This document shows positions 43,339-52,405 of a DNA stretch of 64,000 bases, in pieces; the first letter of the stretch is position 1; every line of letters begins with the position of its first letter. The position numbers and the translations under genes are program-made. Under the pieces are notes generated by a model. It saw only the letters and a program-made list of their open reading frames with translations. It searched no databases and was not told the DNA's origin. Source of the stretch: CAZTHK01 sp964613215 (GTDB lineage Bacteria; Krumholzibacteriota; Krumholzibacteriia; Krumholzibacteriales; CAZTHK01); the NCBI GenBank assembly GCA_964613215.1, contig CAZTHK010000014.1, forward strand, positions 55,593 through 119,592, given 5' to 3'.

Positions 43339-43959
43339 TTAGAATGTGTAAGATAAACCCAGTGATACGGTTAGATGCATGAAACGTTCCTGGTGAGATT
43401 CCACCCGGTCTCTGTAAAAGCGGTATATTACGTACCGGTAGGGGGTAATCATAAAATCGGTTCTTAATTCAGCGGCGATATCATACCATCCCAGGGAGTA
43501 GTTTACCCCCGCTCCAGCTACAACATAGAAGGTTGTCTGAGAGGGGCGGTAGGTTTCGGTGGGAACCACAGTGGGAGGATCGGAGGTCAGAAATGCAACT
43601 CCCAGATGAGCCAGGGGACGGTAGGGTATCAGGATGGGCACCAGGGTGGTAACACCAAAACGGTAGCAGAAGGAATCAACATTGTAGCCTGTACCGCCGT
43701 CCCTGAAACCACCAAGTGAATTTTCAAAATAGGTATCCCTGTATATTTCATATCTGAATCCAACCGATGCTCCTGTGGAATTATTAACATTGAAGTAATC
43801 CGGATCTGTTATGTAGAAGGTGGGACAGAACAGGGCTGCTATTCTTCTGTTATCTTTTGATTGTACCGGGGAGGAGCTGATATTTACTATCAGGGCCGCT
43901 GTAAGCAACAGAAAAATAATCCTGGAACAGTCTTTTCCTGAATCGGGAATACCCCGCAT
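43339..43959 (-). CDS. Small outer-membrane beta-barrel protein
   Basis: A 206-residue protein with a signal peptide (FLLLTAALIVNISSSPVQS) and a mature part of alternating polar and hydrophobic/aromatic residues that looks like about eight strands (TGASVGFRYEIYRDTYF, YVVAGAGVNYSLGWYDI, LTVSLGLSYTF). It ends in Phe, the usual C-terminal signal for Bam-dependent insertion. No named family recognised. GGAAGGG precedes the start. It is convergent with the M6 protease gene (34 nt between stops) and lies downstream of the CBM48 protein on the same strand. Confidence 0.75.
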   Translation of the reverse strand: MRGIPDSGKDCSRIIFLLLTAALIVNISSSPVQSKDNRRIAALFCPTFYITDPDYFNVNNSTGASVGFRYEIYRDTYFENSLGGFRDGGTGYNVDSFCYRFGVTTLVPILIPYRPLAHLGVAFLTSDPPTVVPTETYRPSQTTFYVVAGAGVNYSLGWYDIAAELRTDFMITPYRYVIYRFYRDRVESHQERFMHLTVSLGLSYTF

Positions 43960-44063
43960 GATCGCCTGCCCTTCCTTTCCACTAACCCTGCTATTACCCT
44001 GAATGCCCTCTGAATGAATATAATTAATATGTTCCTGTTTGAAAAGATGTAAGTGGGAAGGTG

Positions 44064-46940
44064 TTATTTTACTATGAGGATGGAGTTATATCCCCCGAAT
44101 CCATCCGGTTCATTTCTTCCGGCGGAGGGATCAGTAATTCTCGTATTATCATCGATAAGGAATTTGTAGCTGTACTTGCCGGGTGGGAGGTAGAGGGTTG
44201 TTCGCCAGGTGCCCTCCGGTCCTTTTTTCATGGGAGTGGCGGAGGGATCCCAGTTGTTGAATGAACCGATCACGTTCACCTTGTTGGCATCCGGCCGGTT
44301 AAGTGCCAGAACCACTTCTTTGGGCTCTTCTGAGGATGGTATGGTGCTCCCTCCGTCTTCGTCTGCGGAAAAGAGCCTGTCCACATTGTCGATAATGTTC
44401 TCTACCCTGTTATCTATCTCCTTTACCGGCATCCCGTTATCATCTGTTATCTCGAATGAGACCGGGTGAGGAGTCTCATCCCAGCATGTTGAGATAAGTA
44501 TGAAGTTAGTGCCATTTCTCAGATCGCTTTTACCGGTCCAGGAATACTCGTCTCTGTCCCCGGTTGCTGTCCGGACTCCGTTTATCCAGAGGGAGGTTTC
44601 ATTGTATGATTCCATATGCCACCTTACCTTCCGGCGGGGGGAGATCCTGATGGCGGTAAATAGAAGCAGGCACCTGTTATCCTTTTCTCCTATCAGTCTT
44701 GCCGGGAGGACAGATCCGTTTTTATCTATTGCTCCGGAGGCAAGCTCACGCCATCTTATATCCATTCCCCCCGGAGAAGAGTAAGTGGCAAAGAGATCAT
44801 CCTGGTAGTCCAGTGCATTTTCCATGATGTAAGAGGATCTGGCCAATGGTCCCAGATAGAACCAGGAGAAGGGTTTTATAAATTTATCTTCGAATGAAGC
44901 AATTGGCCGGCCATTTAATTTAACCAGCAGGGAAAAGGGATACTCTCCGGGGGCAAGCGAGGGGGGATAGGATACCGCCAGGGGCAGGGTGGTTATGTTA
45001 TCACCCTTTTTTACCAGAAAACCTGCAGGCAATTCTGGTTTGCAGATCATATCGTCCAGGAATGAACCCTCTACGGTGCCGCGTACGTTGTGGCTGGGAG
45101 TATACCTGAGTACTATCTGGATTGGTTTGGAGTGCTGGTTGAGTTTTTTCCCCTCCGGAAGATTCAGGGATAGGTCGTATCCTTCGGTAATGGGAAGACT
45201 GGAGTGATGGTGGATCTCCACCCTCTCTCCTTCCACCTTGAAGTCGAAGAATGAAGTGAGATGGATAAGTCCCGGCCGGGCATCGGGACCCAGCGGGATC
45301 TTCCTCTGGAAGGTGTAAGGGTTCTGACCGGGAATCAGAATTATACGTTCATCCTCCGCGGTTATCTTCCAGCGGTTCTGTTCCACCTGGGCAAACAGTT
45401 TTGAAATAGAGAGGGTATCCCGGCGGGAGCCGATGACTCCCTTAAAATAAACCGGATCTCCAATACGGGCCGATTTTTCGGGGAGACGGAGATCGGTGTA
45501 TAGACCGGTGGCACGATCCAGGGGAGCTGCGAATCTGCACTTGATCCTTCTCAATTCAGTCACCGCTTCCGAGCTTGAGCGGATCAGCAGTTTTCTGGCC
45601 CGCGGGGATATATCCTTCCATCTGTAATCATCTATCTCCTTCCACCGGTTCTTCTCAGAAGCGATGTTTGTAGAGATGGATGAGATTTTTGCCAGAAGGC
45701 CGTTGATACCGGTCATAAGCTCACGGTAGCTATGAAGGTCCAGCTCATCCTTTTCCAGGTGAGAGATAACCATCTCCATGCCGGAGGTTAGATATTGCAG
45801 TTTATCTGACTCCATAAGGGATTGATCCTGGAGAAGATATATGGTGTTTACCAGACAGGCCAGATGACTCCGGGGAGGCAGAATAGTCTCCCGGAGGGAT
45901 ACCCCGGACTCCCAGAACTCTATCCAGTGCCTGATATTTTCAGTGGTTTTTACTGAGCTGTCACTGGCAATATTTAACGACCGGATTGCTTTGAGCTGTT
46001 CCCCGCTGATTTGAGGGAAGCATTCCAGCAGGCTTATCAGAGTTGGTCTGAGGAAGGGATTATTGAGGGCTGACTCTGTCCGGGGGGGAGATATGTTATT
46101 ATGATAGAGAAGCTTGCGAATTATATAGGCGGTGACATCGGGCCCTGTATTATCACATATCAGCAGGGGAAGAATCTGTTCAGGATAGTAGCGGATGACG
46201 AAGTGCCACTCTCTGTCCACCGGGAAGAGGAAGTTTCTCCTGGAATTATAGAAGGTGTTCAATATCTCATCTGAAAGATCTCTGGCCCATTGTTTGATTT
46301 CGATGGCATCCTGAAACCGCCCGGTTCTGGTAGCCATTAGGGAAAGCATGTGGAGTTCCAGGTCGGCCAGGGCATTCACGGAGGGGCAGAATAGTATCCT
46401 GCCATCATCCTGATCGACGGCGCTTCCGGTTATGAGACCGCTGCTCCTGGTTTTTCTGGTGCTAAAGATTTTTATTACCCGTTCTCTGATGTTGGGGTAG
46501 AAACGGTCCAGCAGGGAATTATCTTGTTCCATCAATATGTAAGAGGTGGTGGCCAGCAGTGGTATTCTGGCGAGTGGATAAAGGGGATGGGAGGGTGGTA
46601 TTATGTCAATCCTGTTCTCGCTCTGGAGAAAGTTGATAAGCTGCTGGCGGAGGAATACCGTCCCTGCTTCCCCGTTATCTTCCCCGGATGGAGTAGCGGC
46701 TGATCCGGAATGAGATGAGTATTCTTCAGGAGGCCTGGATAGATCCTGGTTTTGAGAGGATACTGCTTTCTGGAGCCCCCTTGCCACTCCCGGAAATATC
46801 AGAAACAGCAATATTGCCATTACTATCTTAGAGGGGAGGAGAAGACAGAAATGACCGGCAGTATCCCTCCTGTGAAGGGAGGTTCTTTGACCCGGATCCA
46901 TAAATCTTGCCGGGAAGATATTCTTCGTTTTTCCAAACAT
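44064..46940 (-). CDS. Large exported protein with C-terminal glycogen-binding (CBM48/AMPK-type) domain
   Basis: A 958-residue protein. A hydrophobic segment at about residues 38-56 (KIVMAILLFLIFPGVARG) acts as a signal or anchor; the basic stretch before it may be non-coding if translation starts at the internal Met41. The first half is helical and unrecognised. The middle has beta-sandwich segments, then a galactose-binding-like unit (LWINGVRTATGDRDEYSWTG split by turns), and the last 85 residues are a CBM48/AMPK glycogen-binding domain (VNVIGSFNNWDPSATPM, GTWRTTLYLPPGKYSYKFLI). No glycosidase active site is visible, so it seems to bind carbohydrate or another ligand without cleaving it. 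No neighbour explains its task. Confidence 0.7.
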   Translation of the reverse strand: MFGKTKNIFPARFMDPGQRTSLHRRDTAGHFCLLLPSKIVMAILLFLIFPGVARGLQKAVSSQNQDLSRPPEEYSSHSGSAATPSGEDNGEAGTVFLRQQLINFLQSENRIDIIPPSHPLYPLARIPLLATTSYILMEQDNSLLDRFYPNIRERVIKIFSTRKTRSSGLITGSAVDQDDGRILFCPSVNALADLELHMLSLMATRTGRFQDAIEIKQWARDLSDEILNTFYNSRRNFLFPVDREWHFVIRYYPEQILPLLICDNTGPDVTAYIIRKLLYHNNISPPRTESALNNPFLRPTLISLLECFPQISGEQLKAIRSLNIASDSSVKTTENIRHWIEFWESGVSLRETILPPRSHLACLVNTIYLLQDQSLMESDKLQYLTSGMEMVISHLEKDELDLHSYRELMTGINGLLAKISSISTNIASEKNRWKEIDDYRWKDISPRARKLLIRSSSEAVTELRRIKCRFAAPLDRATGLYTDLRLPEKSARIGDPVYFKGVIGSRRDTLSISKLFAQVEQNRWKITAEDERIILIPGQNPYTFQRKIPLGPDARPGLIHLTSFFDFKVEGERVEIHHHSSLPITEGYDLSLNLPEGKKLNQHSKPIQIVLRYTPSHNVRGTVEGSFLDDMICKPELPAGFLVKKGDNITTLPLAVSYPPSLAPGEYPFSLLVKLNGRPIASFEDKFIKPFSWFYLGPLARSSYIMENALDYQDDLFATYSSPGGMDIRWRELASGAIDKNGSVLPARLIGEKDNRCLLLFTAIRISPRRKVRWHMESYNETSLWINGVRTATGDRDEYSWTGKSDLRNGTNFILISTCWDETPHPVSFEITDDNGMPVKEIDNRVENIIDNVDRLFSADEDGGSTIPSSEEPKEVVLALNRPDANKVNVIGSFNNWDPSATPMKKGPEGTWRTTLYLPPGKYSYKFLIDDNTRITDPSAGRNEPDGFGGYNSILIVK

Positions 46941-47097
46941 ACTTTGCTCTTCTTCACAACCTTGAATAGAATGAATACTCCAAATACTCCCGGACAGTCA
47001 AGGAAGGAGTTAATATTTATTGGAAAGGGTTGATGTAAAAGCTAAGGGATAAACATGGAATCCATATTACCGGAGACCGGAGAGATGGACTCGATGG

Positions 47098-47655
47098 TCA
47101 GATCCCCTTGCCTATGGAGAACGCCTTGCCGGCAAAATCACCTATTGCCCTGTAGCCGTCGAAGAGCACAAACGGCTCTATCCTTTCGGCATCGGGATGC
47201 CCGTCCGGATCCAGCATCTCCTCCTCAACCCTGATATCCTTTATTTCACCAATAAAGGCGGTGTGAGATCCAAGTTCCAGCTGCCGGACAAGCTTACACT
47301 CAAGTGCCACTGGGAACTCCTCCAATACAGGAGCGTTCACCACTTCGCTTTTGACTGTGTTCAGGCGGGCGGTGGCTAATTTATCCTCATTCTTGCCAGA
47401 GGCTATACCAAGATAATCGGTCTCTTTCACGAACTTAACCGAAGGAATATTAACTGTAAAAACCCCCTGCTCTATTATGTTATTGTATGAATAACGGGAT
47501 TTTCGCAGTGACACTGAGACGCAGGGCGGTTGGGAGGAACATATACCTACCCATGCTGCAGTCATCATGTTGGGATTTCCTTCCCTGTCGTATGTACCCA
47601 CCACCCAGACGGGTGCCGGAAATGGCATTGCCTGTGAACCAATAGATCTTTTCAT
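47098..47655 (-). CDS. Flavin reductase family protein (FMN-binding split barrel)
   Basis: A 185-residue flavoprotein of the flavin reductase-like / NADH:FMN oxidoreductase group. The N-terminus PAPVWVVGTYDREGNPNMM and the following AAWVGICSSQPPCVSVSLR are the flavin-binding part; SYNNIIEQGVFTVNIPS and the DYLGIASGKNEDK segment are family-typical. I set the start at 47655, with AAAGGAG upstream; an in-frame start at 47706 lacks a site. It stands alone between two longer intergenic stretches, divergent from the crotonase gene. Physiological electron acceptor unknown; a role in reducing FMN for another enzyme or in desulfoferrodoxin-like redox chemistry cannot be decided. Confidence 0.85.
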   Translation of the reverse strand: MKRSIGSQAMPFPAPVWVVGTYDREGNPNMMTAAWVGICSSQPPCVSVSLRKSRYSYNNIIEQGVFTVNIPSVKFVKETDYLGIASGKNEDKLATARLNTVKSEVVNAPVLEEFPVALECKLVRQLELGSHTAFIGEIKDIRVEEEMLDPDGHPDAERIEPFVLFDGYRAIGDFAGKAFSIGKGI

Positions 47656-47759
47656 GCTGACACTCCTTTTAATAAGAAAATATATAGAATGGCAGTTTAG
47701 ATTCAAATGGTTAAATTGATCTTAACATATCGCGGGAGTAACTCCACAAAAGATAACAG

Positions 47760-47788
47760 TTGACAGTATGGGGGATCTTTTCTTTAAA
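47760..47788 (+). promoter_or_regulatory. Promoter of the crotonase gene
   Basis: A perfect -35 TTGACA (47760-47765), 17-nt spacer, and TTTAAA (47783-47788, 4/6). A TAAAAT at 47785-47790 is an alternative -10 with a 19-nt spacer. About 35 nt before the gene. Confidence 0.5.
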
Positions 47789-47823
47789 ATAGCTGCTCAT
47801 AAGGCAGAAAGGAGAATAAGGTT

Positions 47824-48606
47824 ATGGAGTATGAAAATATCAAGCTGGAGGAAAAGAATGGGGCCGAATGGATCACTATAAACCGCCCCAGGAAAATGAA
47901 TGCTCTGAATGTTCAGACAGTAATTGAACTGATAGATGCATTTACCAGGGTCAGGGATGACCGGGAAACCAGGGTGGTGGTTCTTACCGGAGCTGGCGAC
48001 AGGGCTTTTGCTGCGGGAGCCGATATAGTTGAATTGAGAGAACTTGATGCTATGGGGGGCAAGCAATTTTCCGCCAGGGGACAGGGATTGTGCCATATCA
48101 TAGAGAACATGGGAAAGCCGGTTATAGCGGCGATAAACGGGTTTGCCCTGGGTGGAGGTTGTGAACTCGCCATGGCCTGCAATATCAGAATTGCGGCGGA
48201 GAACGCAAAGTTGGGCCAGCCGGAGGTTAATCTGGGAACCATTCCAGGTTACGGCGGCACACAGAGGCTGGCCAGGCTGGTCCCCAGGGGTATAGCTATG
48301 GAACTTATGATGACCGGAAGGGTTATAAGTGCTGAAGAAGCACTGAAGATAGGCCTGGTAAATCAGGTAGCGCCATTAGAAAGTTTTATGGGAAAAGTCG
48401 GGGAATTTATCGAACTGCTACTGAGTAAGCCTCCTTTTGCACTCAAAGCTATTGCGGAGGCGGTTGTTCACGGCACAGGGATGTCCATGGAGGACGGATG
48501 CAGGCTGGAGTCTGATCTGTTTGCCCTGACCTGTGGAACCGAGGATATCAAGGAGGGAACCTCAGCTTTTCTGGATAGAAGGGAGCCCGAATTCAAGGGT
48601 CGTTGA
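47824..48606 (+). CDS. Enoyl-CoA hydratase (crotonase family)
   Basis: A 260-residue crotonase-fold protein; hydrates crotonyl-CoA or similar enoyl-CoA to the 3-hydroxy form. Oxyanion-hole segments FAAGADIVEL and NGFALGGGCELAMACN are present, as are both catalytic glutamates (in GGGCELA and GQPEVNLGTIPGYGGTQRL). AAAGGAG is upstream of the ATG. It is the missing step between the mutase product butyryl-CoA (after an acyl-CoA dehydrogenase, not in the window) and the 3-hydroxybutyryl-CoA dehydrogenase at 34947, although it is 12 kb away and has its own promoter. Confidence 0.92.
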   Translation: MEYENIKLEEKNGAEWITINRPRKMNALNVQTVIELIDAFTRVRDDRETRVVVLTGAGDRAFAAGADIVELRELDAMGGKQFSARGQGLCHIIENMGKPVIAAINGFALGGGCELAMACNIRIAAENAKLGQPEVNLGTIPGYGGTQRLARLVPRGIAMELMMTGRVISAEEALKIGLVNQVAPLESFMGKVGEFIELLLSKPPFALKAIAEAVVHGTGMSMEDGCRLESDLFALTCGTEDIKEGTSAFLDRREPEFKGR

Positions 48607-48898
48607 TATATAATCAGGAACGCAGAGTTAATTTTCCCTTCAACCGGCTTAACATTCCGTTCAGTGGGTTCCCATATTCAGTGTATATGGATAAAAGGTG
48701 ATAGTGGATAAAGAGTGATCTGAATAGAGCGTGCTCATCTGTATCACCTCTGTGGCAGAGGAATTGCAAATTAAATTAGTTGATAATGATGTTTTAGCCT
48801 ATTAAAATTAAGTTGAAGTTGATTATTGAAAATGGAGGGGTAAGACAGTCTCTTACATAACATGTTGATAATAAATAAATTAGTGAATTAATCGGGGA
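48607..48898 (+). other. 292-bp AT-rich interval before tRNA-Leu
   Basis: No gene. Holds an 8-bp inverted repeat AGGTGATA/TATCACCT (48696-48703 and 48742-48749) and, overlapping its right arm, a 6-bp hairpin CCTCTG/CAGAGG with a 3-nt loop (48747-48761). These could end the crotonase transcript, but no T-run follows. No convincing tRNA promoter could be assigned. Confidence 0.4.
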
Positions 48899-48983
<85 letters not shown>

Positions 48984-49040
48984 AGATAAACTTGCCAGAT
49001 CGGGGAAATTTTTATCCGGTTTTGTACAATGGGAGTGGAT

Positions 49041-50357
49041 ATGCAGGAAGAACTGAAAGGTAACGAAGTAAATGTTGAAGTAAACAACGAAAAGGATTGC
49101 AAGAAGGTAATAACACTGGAAATTTCCGGGGAGCGTTTCAACAGCGAGAAGGAGAAGGTGGTGGGAGAGCTCTCCAGGGAGACCCAGATTCCCGGTTTTC
49201 GAAAGGGCAAGGTGCCCAGAAACATAATCAGACAGAGGTTTTCCGAGCAGATAATGACTGAAGCATTAAAGAAGATACTGCCGGTGGCTTATGATTACGC
49301 TATTACCACCGAGGAGCTAAACCCTATTGGCGAACCTGTATTCAGGGACGTCGAGACCGGCGATGAGGATCAGCCGCTTAAATTCGTGGTGGATGTCGAA
49401 ACAATACCCGAGTTGGAGGTAGAAGACTACCGGGGGCTGGATGTGACCGATTATGATGTGAATGTGGATGAAGCGGATGTGTCCAGGGTACTGGGAAGAA
49501 TTCAGAAGCAGAATGCTGATTACCATGATGTGGACAGGGCTGCTGCAACCAGCGATCTGGTGGTGATAGATTATGGGCCGGTGGGGCTGGATGACAAGAT
49601 GGATCAGGAGAAGAAGGTAGAGGATTATAAGATACAGCTGGGAGAGGGGCAGATCCTGAAAGATTTCGAAGAGGCGGTGGTGGGAAAGAGAGCAGGGGAA
49701 AGGGACAGGGTGACTATAGAATATCCCCCGGATTTTCAGCCTCAACATCTGGCCGGTCAGAAGATACTTTATGAATTCATGGTAAAGGAGGTCAAGGAGA
49801 GGAGGCTTCCTCCCCTTAACGATGAATTTGCCTCAAACCTGACTGATCAGTTCGATAATCTGGAGGATCTGAAAGCTGATATCACTAAGAGGCTCAGGTA
49901 TGAGAAGGAGAAGGATGTAAGAAAGAAGAGGGAACAGGAAGCAATAGATAAGCTGATCGAGAAGAACCCCTTTGAAATACCACTTTCCATGGTGGAAAGA
50001 TTTAAAAGTGAGATGATAAAGGATGATGACAGGAGGCGCGAGACAGCCCACATGGGGAAGATCGAAGATGAAGAGGAAAAGGAGAAGAGGGATCAGCTTT
50101 TTGACAAGGTGGCCAGGCGTAACATCAAGAGATTCTTTATAATTGACTATATTGCCAGGAAGGAGAAAGTTGAGGTAACTCCGGATGAGATAGGTAAAGA
50201 AATAGAGGAAGCAGCCGAAGCAAGTGGTGATACGGTGAAGGAGGTGAAGGAGAAATTAGCTGAGAAGAGGGACAGCTACCGCGATCTGGAGAATGCCCTG
50301 ATAGAGAGGAAGGTTTTCAATATTATTCTTGACCCGGATAAAGACGGGGAGAATTGA
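49041..50357 (+). CDS. tig: Trigger factor (ribosome-bound peptidyl-prolyl isomerase chaperone)
   Basis: First chaperone met by nascent chains. The ribosome-binding signature is visible as GFRKGKVPRNIIRQRF near residue 55; the middle FKBP-like domain includes LVVIDYGPVG and the C-terminal chaperone arms are the long charged helices (KDVRKKREQEAIDKL, RNIKRFFIIDYIARKEKVEV). The chosen start at ATG 49041 has GGGAGTGG upstream; the ATG at 49029 has none. 438 residues, normal for the family, though the FKBP core is shorter and more acidic than in E. coli. It heads the tig-clpP-clpX-lon run, the standard arrangement. Confidence 0.96.
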   Translation: MQEELKGNEVNVEVNNEKDCKKVITLEISGERFNSEKEKVVGELSRETQIPGFRKGKVPRNIIRQRFSEQIMTEALKKILPVAYDYAITTEELNPIGEPVFRDVETGDEDQPLKFVVDVETIPELEVEDYRGLDVTDYDVNVDEADVSRVLGRIQKQNADYHDVDRAAATSDLVVIDYGPVGLDDKMDQEKKVEDYKIQLGEGQILKDFEEAVVGKRAGERDRVTIEYPPDFQPQHLAGQKILYEFMVKEVKERRLPPLNDEFASNLTDQFDNLEDLKADITKRLRYEKEKDVRKKREQEAIDKLIEKNPFEIPLSMVERFKSEMIKDDDRRRETAHMGKIEDEEEKEKRDQLFDKVARRNIKRFFIIDYIARKEKVEVTPDEIGKEIEEAAEASGDTVKEVKEKLAEKRDSYRDLENALIERKVFNIILDPDKDGEN

Positions 50358-50369
50358 AGGAGTTAAATT

Positions 50370-50984
50370 ATGGAAGAAACTACTAGCCAGGTCCATATCC
50401 CCTTTGTTATAGAGACAAAGGGTAGGGGAGAGCGGTCTTATGACATTTACTCCAGGCTTCTGGAGGACCGGATAATTTTCATTGGAACTACCATTGAAGA
50501 CAACCTGTCTAACTCGGTAATAGCACAGATGCTGTTTCTGGAAGCCGAAGATCCGGAGAGGGATATATTTGTATATATCAACAGTCCGGGGGGGGTTGTT
50601 TCCTCAGGATTGGCAATTTACGATACAATGCAGTATATTTCATGTGATGTGTCTACCATTTGTATGGGACAGGCAGCCAGCATGGCGGCAGTGATTCTGG
50701 CAGCAGGCTCGGAGGGAAAGAGATCCATGCTGCCACATGCCAGAGTGATGATTCATCAGCCTTCTGGAGGTTCTCAGGGTCAGGCTTCGAATATTGAGAT
50801 CTATACCAAGGAGATACTCAACCTGAAGGACAGATTGAATAACATTATAGCCAAGCATACCGGTCAGTCCAAAAAGAAGGTGGCGAAGGATACCGATCGT
50901 GATTATTTCATGTCCGCCGATGAATCGAAGGAGTACGGCCTGGTGGACAATATACTTGCATCCAAGAGTGACTTGAAAAAATAG
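50370..50984 (+). CDS. clpP: ATP-dependent Clp protease proteolytic subunit
   Basis: Serine peptidase that forms the double-heptamer chamber fed by ClpX. Catalytic Ser104 (GQAASMAAV) and His129 (ARVMIHQPSGG) are in place, and the third residue Asp lies in the KDTDRDYFMS segment. The N-terminal PFVIE and the NSPGGVVSSG turn are typical. 204 residues. GAAGGAG precedes the ATG, 12 nt after tig. clpX follows after a 122-nt gap, longer than usual, which leaves room for a separate clpX promoter although none is obvious. Confidence 0.97.
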   Translation: MEETTSQVHIPFVIETKGRGERSYDIYSRLLEDRIIFIGTTIEDNLSNSVIAQMLFLEAEDPERDIFVYINSPGGVVSSGLAIYDTMQYISCDVSTICMGQAASMAAVILAAGSEGKRSMLPHARVMIHQPSGGSQGQASNIEIYTKEILNLKDRLNNIIAKHTGQSKKKVAKDTDRDYFMSADESKEYGLVDNILASKSDLKK

Positions 50985-51106
50985 GGCATTTTTTGAACGA
51001 AGTTTTGTAAGAAGAAATATGGAGAATCGAAAGAGAAATCTGCACCTGTTAACTTGAACCGGACCATTATCCGGTACAGGCAAATAAGCAGGAACGGGGG
51101 TTAAAA

Positions 51107-52360
51107 ATGAAGAAGAAATCTCAGAGCCCTGAGGTAATAAAATGTTCGTTTTGTGGCAGGGGGCAGGATGAGGTAGCTAAACTGGTATCAGGCCCCTCCG
51201 TTTATATCTGCAATGAATGTATCAGACTCTGTAATGATATACTGGAAGAAGAAATGGCCGGGACCATGCTTTATGATATGGAGCAGTTCCCCAAGCCCAG
51301 GGAGATCAAGGAAAATCTGGACAGCTATGTAATAGGCCAGGAAGAGGCCAAGATTACCCTGGCGGTGGCAGTATATAATCATTACAAGCGGATTCAGCAT
51401 GACAGAAGTGCTGACAATGTGGAGATAGAGAAGAGTAACATAGTTCTGGCCGGTCCCACCGGTGTGGGCAAGACCCTGCTGGCGCAGACCCTGGCCCGTT
51501 TTCTCAAGGTTCCCTTCGCTATCGCTGATGCAACCAATCTTACCGAAGCGGGATACGTGGGGGAGGATGTAGAGAACATTCTGGTCAGATTGCTGCAGAG
51601 TGCCGATTATAATCTCCCCGCCGCCGAACGGGGAATAATTTATATAGATGAATTGGATAAGATAGCCAGAAAGAGCGAGAATCCGTCCATAACCAGGGAT
51701 GTTTCCGGCGAGGGTGTTCAGCAGGCCCTGTTGAAGCTTCTGGAGGGTACTGTAGCGAATGTGCCACCCCAGGGTGGCCGCAAACATCCTCAGCAGAAGT
51801 TTATAGAGATAGATACCAAGAATATTCTTTTCGTCTGCGGAGGTGCCTTCCTGGGAATAGATGATATAATTGAACGCAGGATCGGAAAGAAAGTGGTAGG
51901 ATTCGGTGCTGACCGGGGGCCGGACTACTCCAGGGAGAAGGCTGAAATCCTGAAATACATCCAGCCCGAGGATATGATAAAGTACGGGTTGATTCCCGAG
52001 CTGGTCGGCCGTATTCCGGTTATCGCCACCCTGAACGAACTGGATGAGCAGGCCCTTATAGACATTATGCTCAAGCCGAAGAATGCTCTGATCAAGCAGT
52101 ACAAGAAGCTGTTTGACATGGAGGAAGTCGAGCTTGAGTTTACCCCGGGAGCGTTGAAGGCCATTGCCAAAAGAGCCATGGAGCGTAATACCGGGGCCAG
52201 GGGATTGAGGGCTATACTGGAGGATACCATGCTTCATATTATGTATGATATACCTTCCAAGCCGAATGTGCGTAAGATCCTCATTACTGAGGAAACCATC
52301 ACCGACCAGGATGAACCGCAGATATTCCTGGAGAAGGAGAGTGAGCGCAAGGCTCAGTAA
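51107..52360 (+). CDS. clpX: ATP-dependent Clp protease ATP-binding subunit ClpX
   Basis: AAA+ unfoldase of the ClpXP protease. The N-terminal zinc-binding domain has four Cys (CSFCGRGQDEV and ICNECIRLC). Walker A is GPTGVGKT, Walker B IIYIDELDKIA, and the pore and sensor regions follow (GGRKHPQQKFIEIDT, ARGLRAILE). 417 residues, standard. GGGGG lies upstream of the ATG. Lies between clpP and lon in the conserved proteostasis run. Confidence 0.97.
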   Translation: MKKKSQSPEVIKCSFCGRGQDEVAKLVSGPSVYICNECIRLCNDILEEEMAGTMLYDMEQFPKPREIKENLDSYVIGQEEAKITLAVAVYNHYKRIQHDRSADNVEIEKSNIVLAGPTGVGKTLLAQTLARFLKVPFAIADATNLTEAGYVGEDVENILVRLLQSADYNLPAAERGIIYIDELDKIARKSENPSITRDVSGEGVQQALLKLLEGTVANVPPQGGRKHPQQKFIEIDTKNILFVCGGAFLGIDDIIERRIGKKVVGFGADRGPDYSREKAEILKYIQPEDMIKYGLIPELVGRIPVIATLNELDEQALIDIMLKPKNALIKQYKKLFDMEEVELEFTPGALKAIAKRAMERNTGARGLRAILEDTMLHIMYDIPSKPNVRKILITEETITDQDEPQIFLEKESERKAQ

Positions 52361-52405
52361 CTTGTTGCTGTTAATTTCAATAACTATTATCGGAGAAAAC
52401 GGGGC

